Below the pieces are notes generated by a model. It was not told where the DNA came from. It ran no database searches and saw only the letters and a program-made list of their open reading frames with translations. Below, piece after piece: positions 1 to 6,718 of a stretch of DNA of 12,268 nt. The stretch is from assembly GCA_003219345.1 (NCBI GenBank), contig QHOP01000097.1, positions 1 through 12,268 of the forward strand. Direction: 5' to 3'. The stretch comes from Verrucomicrobiota bacterium (GTDB taxonomy: Bacteria; Verrucomicrobiota; Verrucomicrobiia; Limisphaerales; AV2). How positions within the stretch are numbered: the stretch's first letter is position 1; every line of letters starts with the position of its first letter. A program made the position numbers and the translations under genes.

Positions 1-380
1 AATCCCTGCGCATGGCCGCGCTGTGGGACGAGGTCAAAGATCGGCTGCACTCTCCGGCCATCAGCCTGTCGGGCGGCCAGCAACAACGCCTGTGCATCGC
101 GCGCGCGCTGGCCGTACAGCCGGAAGTGCTGCTGATGGACGAACCCGCTTCCGCGCTGGACCCGCTGGCGACCGCCAAAATCGAAGACCTGATTCTTGAG
201 TTGAAGAAGGACTTCACCATCGTCATCGTCACGCACAACATGCAACAGGCCGCGCGCATCTCGGATTTCACGGCCTTTTTGTATCTCGGCGAATTGATCG
301 AGTTCGACGCGACACGCAAAATCTTCACCAATCCGGCCAGGAAACAGACGGAGGATTACGTGACTGGACGGTTTGGTTGA
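1..380 (+). CDS. pstB: Phosphate ABC transporter ATP-binding protein PstB (3' part only)
   Basis: C-terminal ~125 residues of the ATPase that powers the PstSCAB high-affinity phosphate importer at the inner face of the cytoplasmic membrane. The frame is open from the left edge, so the start and the Walker A motif lie outside the window; the ATG at 12 is internal. Visible in order are the ABC signature LSGGQQQRLCIARAL, Walker B with D-loop (VLLMDEPASALDP), the H-loop histidine in VTHNM, and the PstB-specific tail (YLGELIEF, then KQTEDYVTGRFG just before the stop). This tail and the QQQRLCIAR wording distinguish PstB from other ABC ATPases. phoU starts 11 bases after the stop in the same direction, the usual pst-phoU order, so the two are probably co-transcribed. 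No Pho box can be judged because the operon start is not included. Confidence 0.97.
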   Translation, partial: SLRMAALWDEVKDRLHSPAISLSGGQQQRLCIARALAVQPEVLLMDEPASALDPLATAKIEDLILELKKDFTIVIVTHNMQQAARISDFTAFLYLGELIEFDATRKIFTNPARKQTEDYVTGRFG

Positions 381-391
381 TTTGAAAAATT

Positions 392-1063
392 ATGCAACAC
401 TTCGATCAGGAACTCGTGGCGCTGAAAGAGAAACTGCTGACCATGGCCAGCAAGGCCGAAGCTGCCGTCAACAACGCCATCAAGGCGCTGGTGGATCGTG
501 ACGACGACCTCGCCCGGAGCGTGAAGGAAGAAGACAACGCCCTTGATCAGTTGGAGATCGAAGTGGACGAGACGGCGATCGGGCTGCTCTCCAAGGCGCC
601 ACTGGCCAGCGACCTGCGACTGATTACCGTGGCCATGAAAATCTCGCATGACCTCGAGCGCGTGGGTGACGAAGCCACAACCATTTCCCGCCGGGCAGTC
701 GAGCTGAGCCAGGAGCCTCAACTCAAGCCGTACATCGACATCCCCCGCATGGCGAAGATGGCCCTGGAGATGCTTGACCACGCGCTCGACGCCTTCGTCA
801 ACGCCAATCCGGAAAAAGCCCGCGCGGTCATCCCGCGCGACAAGGAGGTGGACGCGTTGAACCGACAACTGCATCGCGAGCTGTCCAGTTACATGGTTGA
901 AAAGCCGACCACCATCACACGCAGCCTGAACCTGATGGTCATTTCCAAAAGCCTGGAGCGGATCGCCGACCATGCCACGAACGTAGCTGAGGAAGTCGTC
1001 TATCTCTACGAAGCGAAGGACATCCGGCACACCGGCAAAGGCCAGGCCTCCGGCGGGACCTGA
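392..1063 (+). CDS. phoU: Phosphate-transport regulator PhoU
   Basis: 223-residue cytoplasmic PhoU, the negative modulator that links Pst transport status to the PhoR/PhoB phosphate regulon. The length is typical of the family. Two copies of the three-helix PhoU repeat are visible: DLRLITVAMKISHDLERVGDEA at residues 74-95 in the first, and ISKSLERIADHATNVAEEV at 184-202 in the second. Acidic E/DxxxD metal-binding motifs sit at about residues 47-52 (EEDNALD) and 150-154 (DKEVD). The ATG at 392 follows the pstB stop by 11 bases and no good Shine-Dalgarno is present, so translation may be coupled to pstB. No phoB or phoR follows; the next gene is a convergent receiver-only regulator 16 bases away, and the gap is too short to hold an ordinary terminator. 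Confidence 0.97.
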   Translation: MQHFDQELVALKEKLLTMASKAEAAVNNAIKALVDRDDDLARSVKEEDNALDQLEIEVDETAIGLLSKAPLASDLRLITVAMKISHDLERVGDEATTISRRAVELSQEPQLKPYIDIPRMAKMALEMLDHALDAFVNANPEKARAVIPRDKEVDALNRQLHRELSSYMVEKPTTITRSLNLMVISKSLERIADHATNVAEEVVYLYEAKDIRHTGKGQASGGT

Positions 1064-1079
1064 TCGGCGCACGACGAAG

Positions 1080-1595
1080 TCAAGCCGGAGGCCGGGGACG
1101 AAGATCCACCTGCGGCGGAACGGGCGGAAGGGCGAGCGGCTCTTCTGGAAAAACCAGCCGGTTGGTCGTGCTTTCCAATTCGCGGAACAGGAGCAAAATC
1201 ATCTCCAGCAAGTCATCCAGATGAAACGGTTTCATCAGGACCATCTCGCTCACGTGATTTAGAAATTCCACGACGCGCGGGTCTTCTCCGTGCGCCGTGA
1301 TGAAGATGAATCGCTCGCACAATTGCGGCTGGACCCGTTGCACGGCGTAGTAAAACATGTCGCCCGGCATTTGCGCCATTACCACGTCGCAGAGGACCAC
1401 GTCAAAGTTCGAATCCATGATGGCTTTAAGTCCATCGACACCGTTCCCAACCGCGGTCACTCGATAGCAGTACGCCTCCAGATAATCCTTCAGCAATACT
1501 GTCAGGTCAGGCTCGTCCTCCACGAGCAGAACACGCTTCACTGCGCCGCTGGAAGATAAACTGCGACCGTCGCGGGCCATGGCCGATGATTGCAT
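1080..1595 (-). CDS. Single-domain (receiver-only) response regulator
   Basis: A CheY-like receiver with no output domain, about 171 residues from the ATG at 1595. Seen: the acidic pair in VLLVEDEPD (residues 26-27), phosphoacceptor Asp70 in VVLCDVVM, the switch Thr100 in FIFITAHG, and Lys122 in LMKPF. About 35 residues of proline-rich tail follow and contain no DNA-binding fold. The frame is open further upstream to 1745, but that extension is Arg/His-rich, crosses the palindrome at 1712-1760 and does not look like protein, so I prefer the ATG at 1595; ATGs at 1580 and 1664 are alternatives. The receiver resembles those fused to hybrid histidine kinases, including the one at residues 615-735 of the kinase encoded at 9262-11484. 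It probably works in a phosphorelay or by protein contact. The partner kinase is unknown. Confidence 0.9.
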   Translation of the reverse strand: MQSSAMARDGRSLSSSGAVKRVLLVEDEPDLTVLLKDYLEAYCYRVTAVGNGVDGLKAIMDSNFDVVLCDVVMAQMPGDMFYYAVQRVQPQLCERFIFITAHGEDPRVVEFLNHVSEMVLMKPFHLDDLLEMILLLFRELESTTNRLVFPEEPLALPPVPPQVDLRPRPPA

Positions 1596-1684
1596 GAACG
1601 CTGTGTAGCACTTTGAATCGCGCCTGTCATGTGAAAACGCGCTGGCGTCCGTATCCAGTGCCATTCGATGCAACCTGGCGCGCG

Positions 1685-1705
1685 GCCCCTTCCCATTGAA
1701 GGGGC
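1685..1705. other. Short perfect hairpin upstream of the response regulator
   Basis: Arms GCCCCTT (1685-1691) and AAGGGGC (1699-1705) enclose a 7-base loop. It lies between the response-regulator start (1595) and the larger palindrome at 1712-1760. In the minus-strand transcript it would form in the 5' leader if transcription starts upstream of it. There is no T-run, so it is not a classical terminator. Its role is unknown. Confidence 0.5.
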
Positions 1706-1711
1706 GTCTCC

Positions 1712-1760
1712 ACCGGTGTGCAATCTTTTGTTGCATATGCAACAAAAGTTCGTCACCGGT
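1712..1760. promoter_or_regulatory. Palindromic operator-like site between divergent genes
   Basis: The core at 1726-1747 is a perfect 22-bp palindrome with arms TTTTGTTGCAT and ATGCAACAAAA. It is framed by a second inverted pair, ACCGGTG (1712-1718) and CACCGGT (1754-1760), with unmatched stretches of 7 and 6 bases between the two levels. The site lies in the roughly 300-base region between the response regulator (minus, start 1595) and the permease (plus, start 1898). A TTGCATATGCAA centre is the kind of symmetry bound by dimeric helix-turn-helix repressors such as MarR-family proteins; that family assignment is inference. No DNA-binding regulator is encoded nearby. A dispersed palindromic repeat is the alternative. 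Confidence 0.55.
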
Positions 1761-1897
1761 TCATAGTTCGGCTCACGCCGTGGGCTTACCTTCTCCTCGC
1801 CGCTCCGCAACTATTACCGCGGCTCTCACTAACTGCTTTGCGCCCTGCGCTGTCCTCAATCTGGCAAAATCCGCAAAGCTCTGTGTATTCTCGCCCC

Positions 1898-2665
1898 GTG
1901 GAAACCCTGTGGCTGTGCCTCTTCGCCTTTCTCGCTGGTCTGGTGGACTCGGTGGTCGGCGGCGGCGGACTGATTCAATTGCCCGCGCTCTTCATTTTTC
2001 TTCCATCCCCACTGTCCGACTCGTTGGTATCGATTTTCGGCACGAACAAGCTTTCCTCCATCTGCGGAACCGCCATGGCAGCCGCGCAATATTCACGACG
2101 CGTTCAAATCAACTGGCCTTCGATTTTTCCGGCTGGTCTGACCGCCTTCATGTTCTCAGCTCTCGGCGTCTATGCCGTCTTCGCGGTGGAGCCGAAGGTG
2201 CTGAAGCCACTCGTCCTGTTCCTGCTTGTGGCGGTGGCCATCCACACGTATTGGCGGAGAGATTTCGGCAACCTGCACGCGCCGCAGTTCACGGCCCACC
2301 GCGAACGACAGTTTGGCATTCTGGTCGGCGTGGTGATCGGCTTTTACGACGGTTTTTTCGGGCCAGGCACGGGGAGCTTTCTGATTTTCATTTTCATCGG
2401 CCTGTTTGGCTTCGACTTCCTGACCGCGTCGGCCAGCGCGAAGATCATCAACTTCGCCACGAACCTTTCCGCGGTAATTTACTTCGCCGTCACGCACAGA
2501 ATTTTTTACCAATTCGCAGTGCCGATGGGGCTGTGCAACATGCTGGGCGCGTGGACGGGAAGCCGGCTCGCCATCCTCAAAGGAAACGCCTTCGTCCGCG
2601 TCTTTTTCCTGGTGGTTGTCGCCGTGATGATTCTGCGCTACGGCTGGGAAGTGTTTGGAAGATAA
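1898..2665 (+). CDS. TSUP (TauE/SafE, YfcA-like) membrane permease
   Basis: Predicted inner-membrane transporter of the TSUP family, usually linked to export or uptake of sulfonates, sulfite or other small organic anions; the substrate cannot be read from sequence. From the GTG at 1898 it is 255 residues, close to YfcA. Family landmarks occur twice, as expected from its internal duplication: VDSVVGGGGLIQLPAL at residues 16-31 with FGTNKLSS at 47-54, then GFYDGFFGPGTG at 148-159 with AKIINFATNLSA further on. Most of the rest is hydrophobic, with about 7-8 helices. The frame stays open back to an ATG at 1718, but the added 60 residues are not membrane-like at the expected place and would overlap the palindrome, so GTG 1898 is preferred. 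No Shine-Dalgarno precedes it; a TATTCT hexamer at 1886-1891 lies only 6 bases upstream and could be the -10 of a nearly leaderless mRNA (weak). Confidence 0.9.
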   Translation: METLWLCLFAFLAGLVDSVVGGGGLIQLPALFIFLPSPLSDSLVSIFGTNKLSSICGTAMAAAQYSRRVQINWPSIFPAGLTAFMFSALGVYAVFAVEPKVLKPLVLFLLVAVAIHTYWRRDFGNLHAPQFTAHRERQFGILVGVVIGFYDGFFGPGTGSFLIFIFIGLFGFDFLTASASAKIINFATNLSAVIYFAVTHRIFYQFAVPMGLCNMLGAWTGSRLAILKGNAFVRVFFLVVVAVMILRYGWEVFGR

Positions 2666-2666
2666 C

Positions 2667-2742
2667 GGAGTAATGGAGTAATGGAGTAATGGAGTGATGG
2701 AGCGGCGTGCAGTACCCCACCGCTCCAATACTCCATTACTCC
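2667..2742. repeat. 8-bp tandem repeat folding into a long hairpin, likely bidirectional terminator
   Basis: Four units (GGAGTAAT three times, GGAGTGAT once) plus a partial GGAG occupy 2667-2702. A reverse-complementary block at 2720-2742 (starting CCGCTCCAATACTCC) pairs with 2683-2705 over 23 bases with two mismatches, leaving a 14-base loop. The element begins 2 bases after the permease stop and ends 8 bases from the stop of the convergent carB half-gene, so it could end transcription from both sides. It lacks the pure G+C stem plus T-run of a textbook terminator. It looks like a mobile or slippage-expanded repeat that settled between convergent genes. Confidence 0.75.
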
Positions 2743-2750
2743 GCGCTGCC

Positions 2751-4595
2751 TCAATGATATTCCTGCAGCGTTTTCACCGAGTAACCGGACTTCTTCAGGG
2801 CGGCAATACCGAGCGCCGCGGCCCGCGCGCCGCTGAGTGTGGTCATAATGGGCGTGTTCGTGTAAACCGCGGTGGTGCGGATTTTCACCTCATCAGCGCG
2901 CGGCACCTGGCCGGACGGTGTGTTAATCACCAGATGAATCTCGCGATTCTTGAGCAGGTCGAGCGCGTTTGGGCGTCCTTCAGCCAGCTTGAAAATGCGC
3001 TGTACTTTCAGGCCTGCCTTGTCCAGCACCGTCGCCGTGCCGGTGGTGGAAATGATTTCAAAGCCCAGTTCGGCAAATTGCCGGGCCACGGCGACAGCGT
3101 CTTTCTTGTGGGCGTCGCTGACGCTGATGAAGACGCGACCGCACAACGGCAACGGCGCGTTCGCGGCCATCTGTGATTTCGCGTAGGCGATGCCGAGGTC
3201 GGCGTCCAGACCCATGACCTCACCGGTCGAACGCATTTCCGGCGAGAGCAAAATGTCCTGGCCGTGGAAACGGTTGAACGGAAAGACGGACTCTTTGACC
3301 GCCCAATACTTCGGCCAGCTCTCTTTTGTAAAACCGAGTTCGGTCAATTTCCTGCCGGCCATCACTTTCGCCGCGAGTTTCGCCAGCGGCACGCCAATGG
3401 CCTTGCTGACAAACGGCACGGTCCGTGACGCGCGCGGATTCACCTCCAGCACGTAAACCATTTCGCCCTTCACGGCGAATTGCACGTTCATCAAGCCAAT
3501 GACTTTCAACTCGCGCGCCATGGCATGAGTGTATTCGCGGATGGTTTCGATGACGGTTTTCGACAACGTGTGCGGTGGCAGGACCATCGCAGCATCCCCC
3601 GAATGCACGCCGGCAAACTCGATGTGCTCGAGCATCCCGCCGATGACGATGGTGGGACACGCCCCCAGCCTGTCTTTTGAATTGGCCGACGGGCTGGAAG
3701 CCGTGTCCCACTTTTCAAAATGCCCGACGTCGGCAATGCAATCGACGTCCACTTCCGTCGCGTCTTCGAGGAATTTGTCCACCAGCACGGGGCGTTCGGG
3801 GGAGGCTTCGACCGCGAACCGCATGTAGTGCTGCAACTCGGCGTCGGAATAGACGATTTGCATCGCGCGCCCGCCCAGCACGAAGGAAGGTCGCACCAGG
3901 ATCGGGTAACCCAGTTGCTTCGCGACTTCGAGCGCTTCAGCTTCATTCGTCGCAATTCCGTTTGGCGGCTGCGGGATATTCAGCTTGTCGAGCATGGCGG
4001 CAAAGAGCTTGCGGTCCTCGGCGATTTCAATGCTCTGCGGCGAAGTCCCGATGATATTGACTCCATTCTTTTGCAGACCGAGCGCGAGGTTCAGGGGCGT
4101 CTGCCCGCCGAACTGCGCGACGGCGCCCCAGCATTGTTCCCGCTCGTAAATATGCAGCACGTCCTCCAGCGTGAGCGGCTCGAAAAAAAGTTTGTCGCTC
4201 GTGTCGTAGTCGGTGGAAACCGTCTCCGGGTTCGAGTTGACCATGAGCGTCTCGAAGCCGTCTTCCTTGAGCGCAAACGCGGCGTGGACGCAGCAGTAAT
4301 CGAACTCGATGCCCTGGCCGATCCGGTTCGGACCGCCGCCAAGAATCATTATCTTGCGCTTGCCCGAAGACCGCACTTCGTCGTCACCGCGGTCGTAAGT
4401 CGAATAATAGTAGGGTGTGTAAGCCTCAAATTCGGCGGCGCAGGTGTCCACGAGACGATAGCTCGGAACGAGTCCGAGTGTTTTTCGCAGCGCGCGGATT
4501 TCGTCCTCGGTTTTGCCGGAAAGATTTGCGATTTGCCGGTCGGAAAATCCGAGCGATTTGGCTTTGGCCAACAGTTCAGAATCGAATTTGGGCAT
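2751..4595 (-). CDS. carB: Carbamoyl-phosphate synthase large subunit, C-terminal half (split CarB)
   Basis: 614 residues equivalent to roughly the last 600 of the ~1,070-residue CarB, which with CarA makes carbamoyl phosphate for pyrimidine and arginine synthesis. Order seen: C-terminal part of the oligomerisation region (residues 5-66, including LVDTCAAEFEAYTPYYYSTY), second ATP-grasp unit (GGGPNRIGQGIEFDY 86-100, NPETVSTDYDTSDKL 122-136, FGGQTPLNLA 162-171, VRPSFVLGGRAM 234-245, GLMNVQFAV 367-375, EVNPRASRTVPFVSKAIGVP 384-403), then the MGS-like allosteric domain (GRVFISVSD 486-494, STTGTATVLDKAGL 516-529, NTPSG 558-562). The carboxyphosphate half is absent. Upstream of the ATG the frame stays open only 27 codons without an ATG or GTG and without CarB similarity, and the neighbouring DNA codes for another gene on the other strand. 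Two-gene CarB is known in Methanocaldococcus jannaschii and Aquifex; the M. jannaschii C-terminal subunit is about this size. Residues ~291-315 are an insertion absent from E. coli CarB. Confidence 0.95.
   Translation of the reverse strand: MPKFDSELLAKAKSLGFSDRQIANLSGKTEDEIRALRKTLGLVPSYRLVDTCAAEFEAYTPYYYSTYDRGDDEVRSSGKRKIMILGGGPNRIGQGIEFDYCCVHAAFALKEDGFETLMVNSNPETVSTDYDTSDKLFFEPLTLEDVLHIYEREQCWGAVAQFGGQTPLNLALGLQKNGVNIIGTSPQSIEIAEDRKLFAAMLDKLNIPQPPNGIATNEAEALEVAKQLGYPILVRPSFVLGGRAMQIVYSDAELQHYMRFAVEASPERPVLVDKFLEDATEVDVDCIADVGHFEKWDTASSPSANSKDRLGACPTIVIGGMLEHIEFAGVHSGDAAMVLPPHTLSKTVIETIREYTHAMARELKVIGLMNVQFAVKGEMVYVLEVNPRASRTVPFVSKAIGVPLAKLAAKVMAGRKLTELGFTKESWPKYWAVKESVFPFNRFHGQDILLSPEMRSTGEVMGLDADLGIAYAKSQMAANAPLPLCGRVFISVSDAHKKDAVAVARQFAELGFEIISTTGTATVLDKAGLKVQRIFKLAEGRPNALDLLKNREIHLVINTPSGQVPRADEVKIRTTAVYTNTPIMTTLSGARAAALGIAALKKSGYSVKTLQEYH
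3652..3711. repeat. Palindromic repeat element inserted in frame inside carB
   Basis: The left arm at 3652-3674 starts GTGGGACACG and the right arm at 3688-3711 ends CGTGTCCCAC. The ten outermost bases match perfectly, and a second matched block (CCAGCC against GGCTGG, with matching GTC/GAC ends) follows after a one-base offset. The loop at 3675-3687 is A/T-rich. In the minus-strand reading frame it encodes most of a ~23-residue stretch (about residues 291-315) that interrupts an otherwise clean alignment to E. coli CarB between DVDCIAD and IVIGGMLEHIE. The element is therefore a multiple of three and free of stops in this frame. No second copy was found in the window. Confidence 0.8.
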
Positions 4596-4678
4596 CAGGT
4601 CAAAATCAAACCCGGCAAAGTAAGCCTGAGCATGTTGGCGCTGGCAAGTTTTGTTTGGAAAGCCTATCTCATTTTCTT

Positions 4679-5248
4679 ATGCGAAGACCAAATCGCCTCT
4701 TGGGCTTGTCGCTGGCCGTGCTCGCGGCAATTCTGATCGGCATCTTCGCGGCTTCGATCCAGCGGACTTCGCCAGTGCTCACGCTCAGCGACGGTTCGAA
4801 ACTGAAAATGACAACTTGGGCGCAAGGCAGCCAGTTGCGCATCTTCCACGGTTCCTGGTGGCAGCGAATCGTGTTCCAATGCTTCGGAACAAACCTTCCG
4901 GCGAGACTTCGCGGGAATGCCTCGGTATTCCCGTCGCTTTACACGAACGGATCTCTGGGGTTGGTTTTCACGCATTTCGCGGAAGGCGGGCCCTTGCAAG
5001 ATACCTTGAATGGATCGGCGCAGTTGACCGGGATTGGTCCAGGTGGAAAAGCGGTTTCCGGCCAAATTCGCGGAGTGAACTTTAACACGGCAAACGTCGA
5101 GGGCGGCGAAAAAGTCGTGGCAGAGGAGATTTTGTGGGAATTTCCGCTCCTGACACAAAAGGAAATTCGCTTCCGTCTTTACGAGACGAACGGCCTGTCT
5201 AATGCGGTGGTCACAAACGAATTTTTAATGCGCAATCCTTCTCGCTGA
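4679..5248 (+). CDS. Unknown membrane-anchored protein
   Basis: 189 residues from the ATG at 4679. The N-terminus (RRPNR followed by about 20 hydrophobic residues, positions 7-26) is a typical signal anchor or uncleaved signal peptide, placing the rest outside the cytoplasmic membrane. The remainder looks like a small beta-rich domain: LTLSDGSKLKMTTWAQGSQ near residues 36-54, many Thr/Gly/Asn residues, and LWEFPLLTQKEIRFRLYETN near 150-170. No cysteine-based lipobox and no catalytic motif are visible, and I do not recognise the family. The frame is open further upstream to 4415, but that part is antisense to carB, so 4679 is chosen. It is divergent from carB across 83 bases with no clear promoter or Shine-Dalgarno, and is followed by a CT-rich palindromic repeat. 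Confidence 0.75.
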   Translation: MRRPNRLLGLSLAVLAAILIGIFAASIQRTSPVLTLSDGSKLKMTTWAQGSQLRIFHGSWWQRIVFQCFGTNLPARLRGNASVFPSLYTNGSLGLVFTHFAEGGPLQDTLNGSAQLTGIGPGGKAVSGQIRGVNFNTANVEGGEKVVAEEILWEFPLLTQKEIRFRLYETNGLSNAVVTNEFLMRNPSR

Positions 5249-5268
5249 ATGTCGTAAATATTTCTGAA

Positions 5269-5338
5269 CCGCCCCCTCACCCCGTCCCTCTCCCCCTCCG
5301 CGGGGGAGAGGGTGCCCGAAGGTCGGGTGAGGGGGCGG
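5269..5338. repeat. CT-rich two-tier palindromic repeat, copy 1
   Basis: Outer arms CCGCCCCCTCACCC (5269-5282) and GGGTGAGGGGGCGG (5325-5338) match perfectly. Inner arms CCCTCTCCCCC (5286-5296) and GGGGGAGAGGG (5302-5312) match perfectly around a 5-base centre. The whole can extrude as a cruciform or fold as a very stable RNA hairpin on either strand. It sits between the stops of two convergent genes (5248 and 5388), where it may end transcription from both sides. A related shorter copy lies at 6719-6751. CT-rich palindromes of this wording are widespread dispersed repeats in several bacterial phyla. Confidence 0.85.
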
Positions 5339-5387
5339 GCTGGCAGGTTCAGGGGCGCAATGGGCGCACAAAATTCGGGATTCTCTC

Positions 5388-6539
5388 CTACAAGAGTTGC
5401 ACAACGCGCTGCAACTCGGCATCAGTGTTGTAGAAGTGCGGGGAGAGTCGAAGGTGCTGGCGGCCGCTGCGGTCGGCGCGGAGCGAGGCAATAATGTTGG
5501 CGGCTTCGAGCTTTTCGTACAGCGCGGCCATGCCAGCGCCTTCACGATAAAACGTGACGATGCCGCTGGCGTTGGCGGGCGGCACGTCGGCATGCAGCAC
5601 GGTATAGCCTTTGTTCTTCAGCGCGGGAACCAGCAGCGCGCGCTTTCGCAACAATTCGGCGGCGATGTTGTCGATGCCGATTTCCAACAACAGTTCCATC
5701 GCCGCGTTGAGCCCGACGAGACCGAGAAGGTTTTGGGTGCCGGCTTCGTAGCGGCGAGCGTCGGGGCGGAAGACGAGTTGCTCCTGAGCGACGTAGTTGG
5801 GGCAAAGTACGTTGTGCCAGCCGTAAGCCGCGGGACGCAAATTGTCCTGAAGCCCTTTTCGCACGTAAAGAATGCCGGCGGCGCATGGGCCGAGCAGCCA
5901 CTTGTGCGCGTCGGCCGCGAGGAAATCAATGTGCTCGACGGTTGTCGGGAAAGCGCCGAGCGTTTGGATGGCATCAACACAGAACAGGATGTTGCGTTCG
6001 TGCAGCGCCTGGCCGATGGCGTTCAGGTCAATCCGGTAGCCGGACACGAAATGGCATGAGGCCAGCGCAACCAGCCGCGTTTGTTCGTCCACCTGGCCGA
6101 TCACTTCCAACGGACGCAGGCGGCCCGGTTCGCGCGTGCTCAGGAACCGGACTTCCACGCCGCGTTCCGCCAGCGCCATCCACGGATAGACGTTCGCGGG
6201 ATAATCGTCGAAATAAATTAGGACGTTGTCGTTCTTTTTCCACGGCAGCCCGGCGGCGATGAAGCTGAGCGCGAGCGAGGTCGGGCCGACGAAAGCGATT
6301 TCGTCCGGTCGCGCGTTGAGCAGACGCGCGGCGAGGGCGCGCGAATGGTGCATTTGCTGTGCCGGCAACAGTGTTTCCTGGTCGCCTTGTGTACAAAGGT
6401 CGGCGTAGTCGCGAACCGCGTCGGCCACCCGGCGGGGCAGCGGTGCGACACCGGCGTGGGCAAGAAAAATCTTTTCGCGCGTGACGGGAAATTCGTGCTG
6501 GCGTAGCGCTTCGTCGGAAAGAATTTCGGAGGATGTCAT
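5388..6539 (-). CDS. Class V PLP-dependent aminotransferase (cysteine desulfurase-like)
   Basis: 383 residues, normal length for fold-type I class V enzymes (SufS/NifS/CsdA, isopenicillin-N epimerase-like, kynureninase relatives). Seen: N-terminal substrate-loop motif IFLAHAGVAPLP (24-35), FVGPTSLAL (83-91) at the cofactor phosphate-binding position, the Asp of FCVDAIQTLG (Asp189) that contacts the pyridine nitrogen, the Schiff-base Lys213 in ADAHKWLLGP, RYEAGTQN (263-270), and the C-terminal Arg364 in HLRLSPHFYN that usually binds the substrate carboxylate. The persulfide cysteine loop of SufS/IscS-type desulfurases is not evident, and the residue after the lysine is Trp (HKW), which favours the epimerase/aminotransferase-like branch. 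No suf or isc genes are nearby, so the substrate is undetermined. The start is ATG 6539; a 292-base gap with a repeat separates it from the upstream gspF-like gene. Confidence 0.92.
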   Translation of the reverse strand: MTSSEILSDEALRQHEFPVTREKIFLAHAGVAPLPRRVADAVRDYADLCTQGDQETLLPAQQMHHSRALAARLLNARPDEIAFVGPTSLALSFIAAGLPWKKNDNVLIYFDDYPANVYPWMALAERGVEVRFLSTREPGRLRPLEVIGQVDEQTRLVALASCHFVSGYRIDLNAIGQALHERNILFCVDAIQTLGAFPTTVEHIDFLAADAHKWLLGPCAAGILYVRKGLQDNLRPAAYGWHNVLCPNYVAQEQLVFRPDARRYEAGTQNLLGLVGLNAAMELLLEIGIDNIAAELLRKRALLVPALKNKGYTVLHADVPPANASGIVTFYREGAGMAALYEKLEAANIIASLRADRSGRQHLRLSPHFYNTDAELQRVVQLL

Positions 6540-6718
6540 GCGCGAAGGCTAACTCAGAGTTTCGATTTACACCGGGATATTCTTGTTCGGTTTTGGCTCT
6601 GCGCGGGGTTTTACCGGTCTCGATGAAGCCATCAGCATGCCGGGCAATGAAGACGAACGCGAACCGGCCCTCACCTGGCCTTCCCTCTGCCATGAAAACG
6701 AGTTTGGAGAATTGGCCC

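Noticed and set aside
356..1072. Minus-strand open frame of 238 codons opposite phoU
   Set aside because: Shadow of phoU caused by G+C-rich codon bias; no recognisable protein features.
1596..1745. N-terminal extension of the response regulator up to 1745
   Set aside because: The added 50 residues are Arg/His-rich without receiver features and would be encoded across the 22-bp palindrome; the receiver fold is complete from the ATG at 1595.
1718..1897. N-terminal extension of the TSUP permease from the ATG at 1718
   Set aside because: It would place the start inside the palindrome and add 60 residues that TSUP proteins lack; the GTG at 1898 gives the normal length.
4596..4678. N-terminal half of carB hidden upstream by a frameshift
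   Set aside because: The minus strand upstream has 27 open codons with no CarB similarity, then a stop, and no CarB motif is seen in other frames through 5250.
3720..4736. Long plus-strand open frame of 338 codons across carB
   Set aside because: Antisense shadow of carB; its composition is not protein-like and the minus frame carries all the CarB motifs.
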